Assembly: GCF_900129315.1 (NCBI RefSeq)
Contig: NZ_FQUS01000019.1
Span: 32,402-96,401 of the forward strand
Length of the DNA stretch: 64,000 nucleotides
Source of the DNA: Fodinibius roseus
GTDB lineage: Bacteria; Bacteroidota; Rhodothermia; Balneolales; Balneolaceae
Reading direction: 5' to 3'
The notes under the pieces were generated by a model. The model did not search any database. It was not told the origin of the DNA and saw only the letters and a list, made by a program, of their open reading frames with translations. A program made the translations under genes and the position numbers. This document shows positions 1 to 9,793 of this stretch, in pieces (position 1 is the first letter of the stretch; every line of letters begins with the position of its first letter).

Positions 1-153
1 ATGCACGATATTTTGGAGCGGGCCGGATTTTCGCTTTCCAAGCATGAAATGAGCGCCCTTTTTCGCCGCAAGGGACACAAAAACTACCGTGAATGCGGGG
101 ATCAGGTATTGCGCTATTTTTTGAAAGGACTGACGTTGAGCATTAGGAACTAG
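1..153 (+). CDS. DUF1456 (YehS-like) family protein, C-terminal fragment
   Basis: Open from the first base of the window to a TAG at 151-153, so the 5' end lies outside and the ATG at base 1 is probably internal. The 50 visible residues hold the sequence RRKGHKNYRECGDQVLRYF followed by LKGL, which I recognise as the end of the second repeat of DUF1456 proteins (E. coli YehS type). The function of this family is not established. Only the last third of a normal protein of about 150 residues is present. The family call is fairly sure; nothing can be said about its operon. Confidence 0.72.
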   Translation: MHDILERAGFSLSKHEMSALFRRKGHKNYRECGDQVLRYFLKGLTLSIRN

Positions 154-477
154 GAATTGCGAACTTTTTTATATTGTTTAGCCAGAATAATTCAACGACG
201 TAAAAAAATTCTTAATGATTTTTTGGCCTGTCATTTTATTACATTGATATTTGCGGCAGGACACTTAAAGGCTCTATATGTTAGTTCGGATGAACTGGAA
301 GAGGAGATCAGCTACCCGCTTTGATCCGTATCTGCGATTGTATGAACGCTGGAAATATCAGAGAAATTACGGCTGCAAGAATTTATAGATTACCTATTAG
401 TTACGTATTCATTGTGATTATAATTGACAGATTCCAATCAGGACGTATATTAATTCCTAATTCCTAATTAAAGTGCA
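154..477. other. Intergenic region upstream of ettA
   Basis: There is no convincing gene in these 324 bases. A 36-codon reading frame at 278-388 (+) starts with ATG but has no ribosome binding site and no recognisable product. Copies of a 7-base unit occur at both ends: two ATTCCTA units at 453-466, just before ettA, and the reverse-complement form (TAGGAAC, TAGGAAT) at 144-157, which runs over the DUF1456 stop codon. The same unit forms a longer array near 36,650. Confidence 0.4.
453..466. repeat. Two tandem ATTCCTA heptamers
   Basis: ATTCCTA occurs twice in tandem directly upstream of the ettA start. It belongs to the same heptamer family as the long array at 36647-36716 and a short run near 57643. 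Confidence 0.6.
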
Positions 478-2148
478 GTGAGTGATCAAAAAGTTATTTT
501 TTCGATGGTTGGGGTCAGCAAGATTTACAAACCCAACAATTATGTACTTAAAGATATCTACCTTTCCTTCTTTTACGGCGCCAAGATCGGCGTGCTCGGC
601 AATAACGGCTCCGGCAAAAGTACGCTGCTGAACATTATTGCCGGCAAAGACGAGGAGTACCTGGGCGAAGTGTCGCGCAATAAAGGCATTTCTTTCGAAA
701 TGCTGCCCCAGGAGCCCAAACTGGATCCCGATAAAACCGTCAGGGAGATTGTGCAGGAAGGCGTGCAGGATCAAATCGATTTGCTGGCTGAATACGAGGA
801 GGTGAATGCCGCCTTCGGAGATCCCGATGCCGACTTTGAGAAGCTGATTGCAAAGCAGGAGAAACTCCAGGAAAAGATTGAACAGCTCGGGGCATGGGAG
901 CTCGACAGTAAACTCGAGCAGGCAATGGATGCCCTGCGCACCCCGCCGGCTGACACCCCGGTTGAAGTCCTATCCGGTGGTGAGGCTCGCCGCGTGGCGC
1001 TCTGCCGCATCTTACTGAAAAAGCCGGATGTCCTGCTCCTGGATGAGCCGACCAACCACCTGGATGCCGAGTCGGTGGCCTGGCTGGAACAGCACCTGGC
1101 CCGGTATGAAGGGACGGTCATCGCTGTTACCCACGATCGCTATTTCCTGGATAACGTAGCAGGATGGATTCTGGAACTCGATCGCGGTGAGGGCATCCCC
1201 TTTGAAGGGAACTACAGCTCATGGCTGCAACAGAAGAAGAAACGCCTGGAACAGGAAGAAAAGCAGGAATCCAAGCGGCAAAAAACTCTGCAGAAAGAGC
1301 TCGAATGGATTCAACAGAATCCTAAAGGCAAGCGGTCAAAAAGCAAAGCGCGTATCAATCAGTACGAAGAATTGCTGTCGGAAGAGCGCAGGAAACAGCG
1401 CGAGGATATGGAGATTTTTATTCCGGCCGGACCTCGACTCGGGGATAAAGTGATTGAAGCCCATGATGTATCCAAAGGCTACGACGACCGGCTCCTTATT
1501 GAGGCCATGAACTTCAGCCTCCCGCCGGGAGGGATTGTGGGCGTTATTGGTCCCAACGGCGCCGGAAAGTCAACGCTCTTTAAGATGATCACCGGGGAAG
1601 AGGAACCCGACAGCGGTAGGATTGAGATCGGCGAAAGTGTGGAACTTGGGTATGTAAACCAGAAGCGTCCGCTGGACCCTGGAAAGACCATTTGGGAGGA
1701 AATATCAGATGGCAGGGAGGTCGTAAAGCTGGGCAATCGCGAAATTAATTCGCGGGCATATACGGCCCGTTTTAACTTCAGCGGGACCGATCAACAGAAA
1801 CAGTGCAGCGAAATTTCGGGTGGAGAACGTAACCGGGTGCACCTGGCCAAGATGCTGAAGCAGGAAGCAAATGTACTGCTGCTCGATGAGCCAACAAATG
1901 ATCTGGATGTGCATACCCTCCGGGCCCTGGAAGAGGCCCTGCTGGATTTTGCGGGCTGTGCCGTCGTAATCTCCCACGATCGCTGGTTCCTGGATCGCAT
2001 TGCCACGCACATGCTGGCTTTTGAGGGCAACAGCCAGGTGTACTGGTTTCATGGAAATTACTCGGAGTACGAAGAAAATCGTGAACAACGACTCGGGTCC
2101 AGGTATCACCCCGAGCGCGTGCAGTACAAAAAGCTGATGCGGGACTGA
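478..2148 (+). CDS. ettA: Energy-dependent translational throttle protein EttA (ABC-F ATPase)
   Basis: This is a ribosome-associated ABC-F protein with two ATPase domains and no membrane segment. In E. coli EttA binds the ribosomal E site and gates the first peptide bond according to the ADP/ATP ratio. Seen here: Walker A GNNGSGKST at residues 41-49, signature LSGGEARRVAL, Walker B LLLDEPTNHLD, a charged linker (about residues 250-310, rich in K, E and Q) matching the P-site tRNA interaction motif region, then the second set GPNGAGKST, ISGGERNRVHLA and LLLDEPTNDLD. The C-terminal YHPERVQYKKL resembles the EttA tail. The length of 556 aa is almost that of E. coli EttA (555). The start is GTG at 478; the next in-frame ATG would cut into the first beta strand. 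It is monocistronic as far as visible. Confidence 0.93.
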   Translation: MSDQKVIFSMVGVSKIYKPNNYVLKDIYLSFFYGAKIGVLGNNGSGKSTLLNIIAGKDEEYLGEVSRNKGISFEMLPQEPKLDPDKTVREIVQEGVQDQIDLLAEYEEVNAAFGDPDADFEKLIAKQEKLQEKIEQLGAWELDSKLEQAMDALRTPPADTPVEVLSGGEARRVALCRILLKKPDVLLLDEPTNHLDAESVAWLEQHLARYEGTVIAVTHDRYFLDNVAGWILELDRGEGIPFEGNYSSWLQQKKKRLEQEEKQESKRQKTLQKELEWIQQNPKGKRSKSKARINQYEELLSEERRKQREDMEIFIPAGPRLGDKVIEAHDVSKGYDDRLLIEAMNFSLPPGGIVGVIGPNGAGKSTLFKMITGEEEPDSGRIEIGESVELGYVNQKRPLDPGKTIWEEISDGREVVKLGNREINSRAYTARFNFSGTDQQKQCSEISGGERNRVHLAKMLKQEANVLLLDEPTNDLDVHTLRALEEALLDFAGCAVVISHDRWFLDRIATHMLAFEGNSQVYWFHGNYSEYEENREQRLGSRYHPERVQYKKLMRD

Positions 2149-2344
2149 ATGTAATTAGGAGTCGGGCATCTTTCTGGTTCTTTTATTTTTCAAAGGCTAC
2201 TTATGTCGACTGGTTTTAATCACTGAGTTACTATTGCTCACCGGTATTACACTTTATAAATGAGATGCCTCACCGCCGGGTGAAGCCGTTGGCATATGAG
2301 TTTTGATCTCCCGAAGTCATGTGCATTTGCCGGGATAGGATCTG

Positions 2345-4570
2345 TCAGGCCAGGATATTTTCATTGCCGGAATCAGCCACAAAAACACAGGCCGACTGCG
2401 TACGCTCTACGAAGAGTCGGAGTTCGTCCAGGTCGGGATCCTGGCGCAATCCCAAAAAGTCAACATCTGCCTGTGGAGCATTTTGGATGGCCTCTATAAA
2501 GGTACCGATCTCAACATGCGGTTGAACATCCGGGAGGCGGGCGACATCCAGCAGGTTTTCCAGGTAGTCATAGGCCTGTTCTACCTGTGATTCATCCACC
2601 ACTGTTATCATTCTCATGGTGGCATTCCAGTTCATTTTTAATTTGTAGGCCGTAAGCAGAGCCAAGTCAATATTTCCCAGCTCCATACTCAAATCCCAGT
2701 CGGGACTCCTTTCACGCATCCATACATTTACCGATGAACTTCGGCCAAGCTGTGCTATGGTATCCTCTACATAAAGCTGGATCCCCATATTATTTAACCT
2801 CGCCTGGTTGATGATAGAGTGAATTTCCCTGTCATATCTTTTATGATTCGGCAACCTCAGGAAGAGAATATTGGGCCTGAAAAATGTCCCCTGTAATGTT
2901 TGGAGTGAGTTTAATATCGCTTCTTCAAAATTATCGGAATCTATAACACTCCATCTTGCATATACGTTTTCTCTGCTAAATGACATGGCAAAATCCATCA
3001 GCGAATCCCTGAGTTCGCTATCATCTCCCGCTCCCGACAGCCCCACCAGCTTAACCGATCCCTTGGGATATACCAGGTTTCTGATAAGGCTAAAACTGCC
3101 GCGAAGTTCCCTTGCGCTGCGTACTGGCACGAGCAGATTTGCTTTCCATGCGCGCTCATTATTTTCCGGCAGAAGGGAAACGCGCTTCGCCGCCCACTCG
3201 GCCAGTGATACAAAAAGACCGCTTCTCATATCCCCATAGGGTACTTTTAGTTTTCTGTTGGTAAGATACAAATAGGTTAGAACCACAAACCCCATGGCAA
3301 TAAGCCCAAAAGTGGGATTAATGATGAACATGGTGAACAGGCATCCGGCTGTGCCTATGAACGGAACGAACCTCGGAATGCCGAACGTGGGACGAAAACT
3401 GATCATGTTCATCCACTGCTCAACGAATACGACCAGATTTATCATCATATATGTAATAAGAAAAAACATCGTAATGAGCGGGGCGATGGTATTAAGGTCG
3501 CGAAGCAGCAGGGTGGCCAGGACAATGCCTCCGATCAGGAGAATAGCATTCCGGGGCTCGCCATTTTCTGACAATTTTGAGAATATTTCTCCACCGGGAA
3601 AAATACGATGATCGCCCAGAGCCTGTAAAATACGGGGCGCTCCCACAATGGATGCCAGTGCCGATGAAAAGGTGGCACCCAATAATCCGCCCAGAACAGC
3701 TGGTGCCCACAAGGCATAATCAATCATTACATTATAGTTGCTTACCAGCTCATCCACCGGGGCCACCCTTGCAAACCAATAACCCGAGGCCATATATATA
3801 ACATAACTAATGACGATTGCAGAGATGGTTCCCAAGGGGATACTTTTCTAGGGATCTTTGAGCTCTCCGGACATATTGGCCCCTGCCATAATCCCGGTTG
3901 CCGCGGGAAAGAGCACTGCAAATACCACCCAAAAGCTGACGCCCTCAAAACCATTCTCCGGGGCTCCGGGGAACTCTCCCCACCATTGAATACTATGTTC
4001 CATGGCGCCTGTAAAAACGGTGGCACCGACAGAAATCAATGCCCCGGCTATGACAGCCAGAATAATATACTGTATTCTGAAAGCCAGCCTGGCACTCATA
4101 AATGCAATAACGAACAACGTTCCAAATACTACGAAGTCGACCACTATGGCATAGTGGGCCGGGAAGATATAGAGCCATCCCTCCCTGAAACCAAAGATGT
4201 ACATGGTAATGGCGAAAGTCTGTGCGAGATACAGGGGAACGCCCACGCTGCCCCCCACCTCAAGACCGAGTGACTGTGAAATAATAGAATACGCTCCCCC
4301 CGCCTTTATGCGAATATTTGTAGTAATACACGACATCGAAAGGGCGGTAAAGGTGACGATAACAAAAGCAAGCGTAATAATAAGCCACCCGCCCAGCAGT
4401 CCGGCATTCCCGATCACCCATCCTTCCCGGAGGAAAAGAATCACGCCCAGTATGGTAAGAAGCGTAGGCACAAACACACCACCAAAGGTGCCGTACTTTT
4501 GCCGAACGCCGGATTTCTGCTCGTCAACCTGTTCTTGCAGGGTCGCCTCTTCGGTTATTTCATTACTCAT
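2345..4570 (-). pseudogene. SLC12-type (Na-K-Cl cotransporter-like) APC-superfamily transporter, interrupted by an in-frame TAG
   Basis: Read as one frame, this gives about 741 residues: a cytosolic N-terminus, roughly 12 hydrophobic segments, and a hydrophilic C-terminal domain of about 300 residues. That is the layout of bacterial cation-chloride cotransporter homologues. The N-terminal part has LTILGVILFLREGWVIGNAG and IRIKAGGAYSIISQSLG, typical of the SLC12/APC core. Codon 241 (bases 3850-3848) is TAG, within GELKDP-stop-KSIPLGT; the family normally has Gln here (KDPQKSIP type), so one C-to-T change explains it. Both sides stay in the same frame with no indel. A downstream restart at TTG 3835 has no ribosome binding site and would lack the first six helices. 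The gene is either a recent pseudogene, suppressed, or a sequence error. Transport of K+ or Cl- is inferred from the family only. Confidence 0.85.
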
Positions 4571-4956
4571 GAGCGGTTGTTACCTTTTATAATAATCTTA
4601 CGAAGATATAAATATGATGCCAGGTGTTATTTATAGTAATGTACAAAAGAAAGGAGAAGTGAACGTATCATTATTTTGTTTAAAGTTACCCGAACAGATT
4701 TTTTTTACCTGCCCGTCCGTTCGATGACTGGGTTGAAAAGACGGGATAATGAAATGTCATTTTAAAAAGAAAGTATTTTACTTTCATTTAGGGATTAGTT
4801 ATTTACATTTCTGTTATTTTAAAGTTTTTTATAATAGCGATTTTGCGGAAAAGTACAAATAGCTTGTTGGTTTTTGATTGAAAATGCCTCGGTTTTTGAG
4901 CCTGGAAGACATCGAACAATTAACCCTTAAATGAATATCTAACGGAACTACGTTTT
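4571..4956. promoter_or_regulatory. Divergent intergenic region, SLC12-type transporter / SSS symporter
   Basis: These 386 AT-rich bases separate the two divergent transporter genes and must hold both promoters. I see no gene, no clear operator and no terminator. No Shine-Dalgarno sequence precedes the symporter ATG at 4957. Confidence 0.4.
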
Positions 4957-6774
4957 ATGGAACTTGCACCTATCGACTGGACCATAATCGGAGCCTATCT
5001 GCTCTTTTCTGTTATCATTGGACTGGTGGTGGCCCGTCAGGCGGGTAAGAGCTCACAACAGTATTTTGCGGCGGGCAAAAACATGCCGTGGTGGCTGCTC
5101 GGTATTTCCATGGTGGCCACAACCTTTTCCACGGATACTCCCAACCTGGTGGCAAATATCGTGCGCACCGACGGGGTTTCGGGGAACTGGGTCTGGTGGG
5201 CGTTCCTGCTGACCGGCATGCTTACGGTCTTTGTTTACGCCCACCTCTGGAAACGCTCGGGTGTATTGACCGACGTTGAGTTTTATGAGCTGCGCTATAG
5301 CGGGAAAATGGCGGCGTTTTTGCGCGGCTTCCGGGCGATATATCTTGGTTTTGTCTTCAATGTGGTCATCATGGCTACGGTGTCGCTGGCTGCCATTAAG
5401 ATTGCCGGCGTGCTTATGGGACTAAGTCCCGTAGAGACCGTCGTGATCGGAGGCATCGTAACGGTGATATACAGTACGCTCGGAGGACTTAAGGGAGTTT
5501 TGTTTACCGATTTTTTCCAGTTTTTCCTGGCGATCGGCGGAAGTATTATCGCTGCCTATGTAGCGCTTAACCACCCGCAGGTGGGTGGTTTCGAGGGACT
5601 GTTTCAACATCCTGAAGTGGTTGGCCAGCTGAATATTCTACCTGATTTCAATGACCCCGCCCAGGCTCTCGGAGTCTTTATTATCCCGTTGGCGGTGCAG
5701 TGGTGGAGTGTGTACTATCCCGGGGCGGAACCGGGGGGCGGTGGCTATATTGCCCAGCGCATGTTTGCCGCCAAAGATGAGAACAATTCGATTGCAGCGG
5801 TTTTCTTTTTCAATGCCGCCCACTATGCCCTGCGACCCTGGCCCTGGATTATTGTCGGACTCTGCTCGATTATCGTTTTCCCGGATATCGCCTCCATGAA
5901 GGAAGCCTTTCCGGATGCCGCTTCGGTGGCCGGCGACGATATGGGCTATGCCGCCATGCTTACCTTCATTCCGACCGGATGGCTGGGACTCGTTGTCGCT
6001 TCGTTGACCGCCGCCTATATGTCGACGATTTCGACCCACCTGAACTGGGGCTCATCCTACCTGGTCAATGATTTCTATCAGCGATTTATCAATCCCGCCA
6101 GCTCAGAGAAGGAACTGGTGATGGTGGGACGTATTTCTACGGTCCTCTTAATGGTCGTAGCCGGGGGATTAGCCCTGCTGCTGCAGGACGCGCTCGGAAG
6201 TTTTCAGATTTTACTGCAGATCGGGGCCGGGACCGGGCTGCTGTTTATCCTGCGATGGTTCTGGTGGCGGATTAACGCCGGAAGTGAGATAGCGGCGATG
6301 GTCATTTCCTTCGTTATTGCGGTCTACTTTCAGTTTTTCCACGGTTACACCGGACTCCCGGAGCTGACCGGGTGGGAGCAGGTCGTGATCGGGGTGGCTA
6401 TCACCACTATTGGCTGGATATCTGTCACGTACATGGTTCGTCCTACCTCCCAGAAAACGCTGCTGCATTTTTATGAGGTTGCACGTCCCGGCGGGCCCGG
6501 CTGGCAGCGCGTCCTGGATATCGCCGAACAGGCGGGCAGGGAAGTGCAGGTCTACAAAGATGAAGCCTGGCGGGTGCCCCAGGGGATCTTCTGCATGGTC
6601 CTGGGATCGGTTGCGGTGTACGGGGCGCTTTTTGCCACCGGCTACTGGATTTACGGCCGCTGGATCCTGGCCGGGTTCATTACCGTCGTTGCCGTGGCTG
6701 CCAGCGTGATGCTCTTTAAAGCCTGGCGTAAACTCATTACCATAGGGCCCGAAGATGAAGAGCTGTACGAATGA
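4957..6774 (+). CDS. Sodium:solute symporter (SSS family)
   Basis: A 605-residue integral membrane protein of the SSS (LeuT-fold) family, which couples Na+ entry to uptake of sugars or other small organic solutes. The N-terminus has a helix followed by QYFAAGKNMPWWLLGISMVA and the Na+-site region TTFSTDTPNLVA, typical of TM1-TM2. STLGGLKGVLFTDFFQ is the loop and start of the TM6 region, and AYMSTISTHLNWGSSYLVND matches the conserved TM8 region of the family. About 13-14 hydrophobic stretches follow in order. The substrate cannot be read from the sequence. The stop lies 6 bp from the stop of a convergent sugar-phosphate-isomerase-like gene, a partnership often seen for sugar or polyol use, so a carbohydrate substrate is a reasonable guess. 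Confidence 0.88.
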   Translation: MELAPIDWTIIGAYLLFSVIIGLVVARQAGKSSQQYFAAGKNMPWWLLGISMVATTFSTDTPNLVANIVRTDGVSGNWVWWAFLLTGMLTVFVYAHLWKRSGVLTDVEFYELRYSGKMAAFLRGFRAIYLGFVFNVVIMATVSLAAIKIAGVLMGLSPVETVVIGGIVTVIYSTLGGLKGVLFTDFFQFFLAIGGSIIAAYVALNHPQVGGFEGLFQHPEVVGQLNILPDFNDPAQALGVFIIPLAVQWWSVYYPGAEPGGGGYIAQRMFAAKDENNSIAAVFFFNAAHYALRPWPWIIVGLCSIIVFPDIASMKEAFPDAASVAGDDMGYAAMLTFIPTGWLGLVVASLTAAYMSTISTHLNWGSSYLVNDFYQRFINPASSEKELVMVGRISTVLLMVVAGGLALLLQDALGSFQILLQIGAGTGLLFILRWFWWRINAGSEIAAMVISFVIAVYFQFFHGYTGLPELTGWEQVVIGVAITTIGWISVTYMVRPTSQKTLLHFYEVARPGGPGWQRVLDIAEQAGREVQVYKDEAWRVPQGIFCMVLGSVAVYGALFATGYWIYGRWILAGFITVVAVAASVMLFKAWRKLITIGPEDEELYE

Positions 6775-6780
6775 TCCGGG

Positions 6781-7728
6781 CTACACCCCCGCTTTTTCCA
6801 TTACGCCCAACGTTTTGTGGAGGCCTGTCTCGGCAATTTTCTGAAGATCCTGTTCCCAGTAGTTCGGATTGTAGAGTTCCAGGGAAATACAGCCGCGGAA
6901 GCCGGTCTTTTTTAGGTCGCTTAAAATGTGCGGGAGGGGAAGTACACCGTCTCCCGGGAATACGCGATGCTTATCCTCAAGCTGATCGACTCCGGGAGCG
7001 CCCGGAGCATCGGCAAATTGAAAGATCGCCATGGCTGTCCCGTCGAGGAGCGGTAACCCGTTGAATCCGCCCTGGCTTATATACATGTGAAAGGTATCGG
7101 GGATAATCTTTGCTTCCGGGTGGTCTGCATTGAGCGCAATAGCGGCGGCCTCGCCCATCGTTTTGAGAGGGAAGAACTTCACAAACACGAGGGCAGGTTT
7201 AATATTGTAATCTGATATTCCTATTTCGATGATATCCCGGTAGCGGTCGGTAACCCAGCGCAAGTCGTAGTTTTCGCCTACAGTATTGGGAATCGTTTGA
7301 ATATGTTCTGAGCCGATATCGGAAGCCATGCGCATCCGGCGCCGGGTATCTTTGAGCGAGGCCTTCCACTTTTCTTCCGTGGGAGGGAGGGCATTCCACA
7401 GGCCGATGACACTGGGCACAAACAAGCCGCGATCTTTGATCTCTTTGCCCAGCTCCCGGAGATCGCCGCCTTTTTCTTCGAATTCTTCCAGCTCTCCATC
7501 CCAGGGTTCGATCGCATCGAAGCCGGCTTCGGAAGCGATTTTAATTTTATCCCGGAGATTGGCCGGACGAATGGTAGCCGTATCCAGGCAGAGGGGCCAG
7601 GGGCTCCTGCCATCCTGGTATCGCTTTTCCTGGCGCCTGAAATCCTGACTGTCCGCCTCAGAGCTGTGCATGAGGGTACTGCCTACGATGCCTGCTGAAG
7701 TAAGAGAGAAAAAAGTTTTGCGATCCAT
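6781..7728 (-). CDS. Secreted sugar phosphate isomerase/epimerase-like TIM-barrel protein
   Basis: 315 residues of the xylose isomerase-like / AP endonuclease 2 TIM-barrel superfamily. The N-terminus MDRKTFFSLTSAGIVGSTLM is short, basic and then hydrophobic, suggesting export; it has only one arginine, so a classical twin-arginine signal is not supported. Barrel strands include FDAIEPWDGELEEF, KIIPDTFHMYISQGG, FQFADAPGA and CISLELYNPNYW, which carry the usual acidic and His metal ligands (E, D, H, E). VFPGDGVLPLP before the last strands is typical of sugar epimerases of this family. The exact substrate is unknown. Convergent with the SSS symporter, with 6 bp between stop codons. Confidence 0.8.
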   Translation of the reverse strand: MDRKTFFSLTSAGIVGSTLMHSSEADSQDFRRQEKRYQDGRSPWPLCLDTATIRPANLRDKIKIASEAGFDAIEPWDGELEEFEEKGGDLRELGKEIKDRGLFVPSVIGLWNALPPTEEKWKASLKDTRRRMRMASDIGSEHIQTIPNTVGENYDLRWVTDRYRDIIEIGISDYNIKPALVFVKFFPLKTMGEAAAIALNADHPEAKIIPDTFHMYISQGGFNGLPLLDGTAMAIFQFADAPGAPGVDQLEDKHRVFPGDGVLPLPHILSDLKKTGFRGCISLELYNPNYWEQDLQKIAETGLHKTLGVMEKAGV

Positions 7729-8263
7729 ATTCTATTGTGTGTTGAAGATTATTATCGGATTATCGTTCTACCTGTATAATTAATTTATTCAGGTCGTTGT
7801 ATTAATTACCAGACTTACAGAGGCCACCACAAATATCGTGTCACCCTGAAGTCAGTCCATGTTTTTGCAAAAAATAAGGCTACAGGTTTCTTCTGCATCA
7901 TTGCAATAGCCAGAGATATATAAAATCTATTTTACTAAATTCGAAATTTTAAAATCACGATTCCATGATGTTTTTACACTATCGCGACACAGGGATGAAC
8001 CGGTCCCCCCCTGGGATGTTGTACGGCCTGTTCATCGGATCCCGGGGTTCACAGCCAGATCAGACGGACTTAAGAATAAGTACAGTACCCTGTAAAACAA
8101 GCGTATCCGGGAACGAAAGGCCAGGATGAGACGGGCTAACGAATGTATCGCGAAATCTGCGGCGGCTCTGCCTCGAAGACCTGCATGATGGGTTGATTCC
8201 AAAAATACTAATGGCTATATAACACTCTTTTCTCAAAAGACGGCTATAAAATACCGAGCTTCT
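7729..8263. other. 535-bp intergenic region
   Basis: No gene is supported. A short minus-strand reading frame (8272-8060) is arginine and serine rich and looks spurious. A TATAAT box at 7775-7780 (+) has only a poor TTGAAG match about 30 bases upstream, so it is not called a promoter. GATGAAC at 7994-8000 pairs with GTTCATC at 8030-8036 around a GC-rich loop, a possible structured RNA element of unknown meaning. Confidence 0.35.
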
Positions 8264-8626
8264 ATGAAACAACAGATTACGGCTATCATTGAAAAGGTAA
8301 CGATTGACAAAACAACGCTGGAGTTAGTTGAACCGGCGGATATCGCACTTGAATTTTCGGCTATAGATACCGGTGGGGGCTTCCGTGATCCGATCCTTGA
8401 CTTCGCGTATGAGCTGGTGCTTGTGAACGCGACGATGACTGAAGAGACTACTCATCATATCGTGCTTGATATTCGGGAGCCGGATGACAGGAAAAATAGG
8501 TTGTCCATTGCATATGACGGCATATTAAAGCAAAAATCCGGGGAACCCCTTGCGGGTATTGGACGATTGCAAGATGGGAAGGTGACGCCTGAGGTGGTGA
8601 AGTTTATTATGCGCTGTCTGCGCTAA
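8264..8626 (+). CDS. Hypothetical protein, 120 aa
   Basis: I do not recognise this protein. It is acidic and soluble, with no signal peptide or membrane segment. The pattern is beta-strand-like (QITAIIEKVTIDKTTLELVE, YELVLVNATM, HHIVLDIREP) and ends in a short helix EVVKFIMRCLR. The ATG at 8264 has a weak GAG-containing upstream sequence. It precedes two small membrane protein genes in the same direction with gaps of about 90 and 16 bp, so it may head a small operon. No catalytic motif is visible. Confidence 0.55.
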   Translation: MKQQITAIIEKVTIDKTTLELVEPADIALEFSAIDTGGGFRDPILDFAYELVLVNATMTEETTHHIVLDIREPDDRKNRLSIAYDGILKQKSGEPLAGIGRLQDGKVTPEVVKFIMRCLR

Positions 8627-8719
8627 AGGGGAGGGATAAGCCCGCTCTAACAGTTTTTTCGGAACAAAAAAGATTCACTGTCACTACAATACTCAAACCT
8701 AACAATAGGAGCACGCGAT

Positions 8720-8920
8720 ATGGAGAAGTTGGGATATCTTATTTCAATTGTTGGCTTAATCGGACTTGTATACACCGGCATCAACTACATCAATAATACA
8801 GAACATGTAAGCGCTTTGGGACTTGAGGTTACTGTCAGCCAGGGGGATCCGATGCCGATGATTATTTCAGCAGTGGTTTTAATAGCAGGGACTTTAATAG
8901 CATTTGCCGCTAAAAAATAA
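8720..8920 (+). CDS. Small membrane protein with two transmembrane helices
   Basis: 66 residues: a first helix (YLISIVGLIGLVYTGINYI), an extracytoplasmic loop with GLEVTVSQGDPMP, a second helix (MIISAVVLIAGTLIAFA) and a KK end. The plan resembles DUF3185-like small membrane proteins, but I am not certain of the family. AGGAG lies a suitable distance before the ATG. It sits 16 bp upstream of a DUF1328 gene and is probably cotranscribed with it. Proteins of this type are often stress-associated, but function here is unknown. Confidence 0.72.
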   Translation: MEKLGYLISIVGLIGLVYTGINYINNTEHVSALGLEVTVSQGDPMPMIISAVVLIAGTLIAFAAKK

Positions 8921-8936
8921 ATAATCGGAGGTTATT

Positions 8937-9098
8937 ATGCTACGGTGGACGATTACTTTTTTAATTATTGCTGTCATTGCTGCTATCCTGGGGTTCGGTG
9001 GTATTGCGGGAGCCGCTGCCGGGATCGCAGAAATACTTTTTTATATTTTCCTGGTTCTGTTCGTCCTTTCTCTTATTTTTGGACGCGGTCGCGTATGA
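8937..9098 (+). CDS. DUF1328 (YtjA-like) small membrane protein
   Basis: A 53-residue protein starting [20 protein letters not shown] and containing [19 protein letters not shown], a near-diagnostic match to DUF1328, a family of two-helix inner-membrane proteins of unknown function. A good ribosome binding site (GGAGG) lies 6-7 bases before the ATG, one of the few clear ones in the window. The gene follows the preceding small membrane protein by 16 bp, and its stop is 9 bp before a perfect hairpin at 9108-9129. Confidence 0.88.
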   Translation: MLRWTITFLIIAVIAAILGFGGIAGAAAGIAEILFYIFLVLFVLSLIFGRGRV

Positions 9099-9107
9099 TC
9101 CGGCGAT

Positions 9108-9129
9108 TTGTTCCCAAAATCGGGAACAA
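9108..9129 (+). terminator. Hairpin after the DUF1328 gene
   Basis: TTGTTCCC (9108-9115) and GGGAACAA (9122-9129) form a perfect 8-bp stem with a 6-base loop, right after the stop codon at 9098. No T-run follows, so it may stabilise the transcript end rather than act as an intrinsic terminator. Confidence 0.45.
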
Positions 9130-9289
9130 GCTATATCATTCTGGACTATACAATATATAAGACGAACCGAAGGAATGACGATACGGCCGGCAGGGATGCA
9201 GAATATGGCCGGGAGAGTTTATTTCGAGGGCCTGTATACAGATAGATGAGCGGGGGATTTTGAAATCGTAAGTAGCGAATATAACAGAT

Positions 9290-9793
9290 ATGTATATCAT
9301 CGACAGCGATCAACAACTTTCTTTGATTAAGGAAATGAAGCAGCTTCGTAAAGACAGCACCAATTACGAGGTGTATTATCATCATCCTTATTCGAATCAA
9401 ATGTGGAAGAGTTTCTTTCCGCTTTCTGACGGAGAGACATTGGGACCTAAGCTGATGCGTCACGAGCCCCTGCCCACCGGTATTGATGAGTGTTTGCATA
9501 TTTGTCTGACAGAGGAGGTCCATGCAAATGCCGTAGGATTAGGTATTGAATGGTCCGCTAATACGGCACTTTGGCCGCATATTATCAAAACACTTGAAAA
9601 GAACTACTCTCATTATCTTCGGGGACAACTAAAGCTTTTTTTAAACCATCTTAATATGGGGGAAGTGGAGGTCCCGGAAAGACAGGAAGAACCATCCCCT
9701 TCGACGATGCCTAATATTACAAGTGAAGAGCTTAATAACTTGATATGGCGTTCCCGGAAAATACGTATGAAACGCTTCTTCGTATTAAGATAG
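9290..9793 (+). CDS. Hypothetical protein, 167 aa
   Basis: I do not recognise this protein. It is soluble, with an N-terminal region (MYIIDSDQQLSLIKEMKQLR, then NYEVYYHHPYSNQMWKSFFP) and a middle part rich in His and Glu (LHICLTEEVHANAVGLGIEW). A polar, probably disordered stretch with EVPERQEEPSPS precedes a basic C-terminus RSRKIRMKRFF. It lies between small membrane proteins and a GroES-like gene in the same direction. The ATG at 9290 has no strong ribosome binding site. Reading-frame length and codon pattern support a real gene; function is unknown. Confidence 0.55.
   Translation: MYIIDSDQQLSLIKEMKQLRKDSTNYEVYYHHPYSNQMWKSFFPLSDGETLGPKLMRHEPLPTGIDECLHICLTEEVHANAVGLGIEWSANTALWPHIIKTLEKNYSHYLRGQLKLFLNHLNMGEVEVPERQEEPSPSTMPNITSEELNNLIWRSRKIRMKRFFVLR

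Noticed and set aside
2345..3835. A separate 496-residue transporter gene starting at TTG 3835
   Set aside because: It is in the same frame as the 240 codons before it, with family sequence running through the single TAG; it has no ribosome binding site and would lack the first six helices.
8060..8272. 70-residue minus-strand gene
   Set aside because: Arg and Ser rich, no family resemblance, overlaps the start of the 8264 gene on the other strand.
9101..9249. Frameshifted small proteins after the DUF1328 gene
   Set aside because: They overlap the DUF1328 gene in other frames and continue through the hairpin; the family match in the DUF1328 frame is far better.
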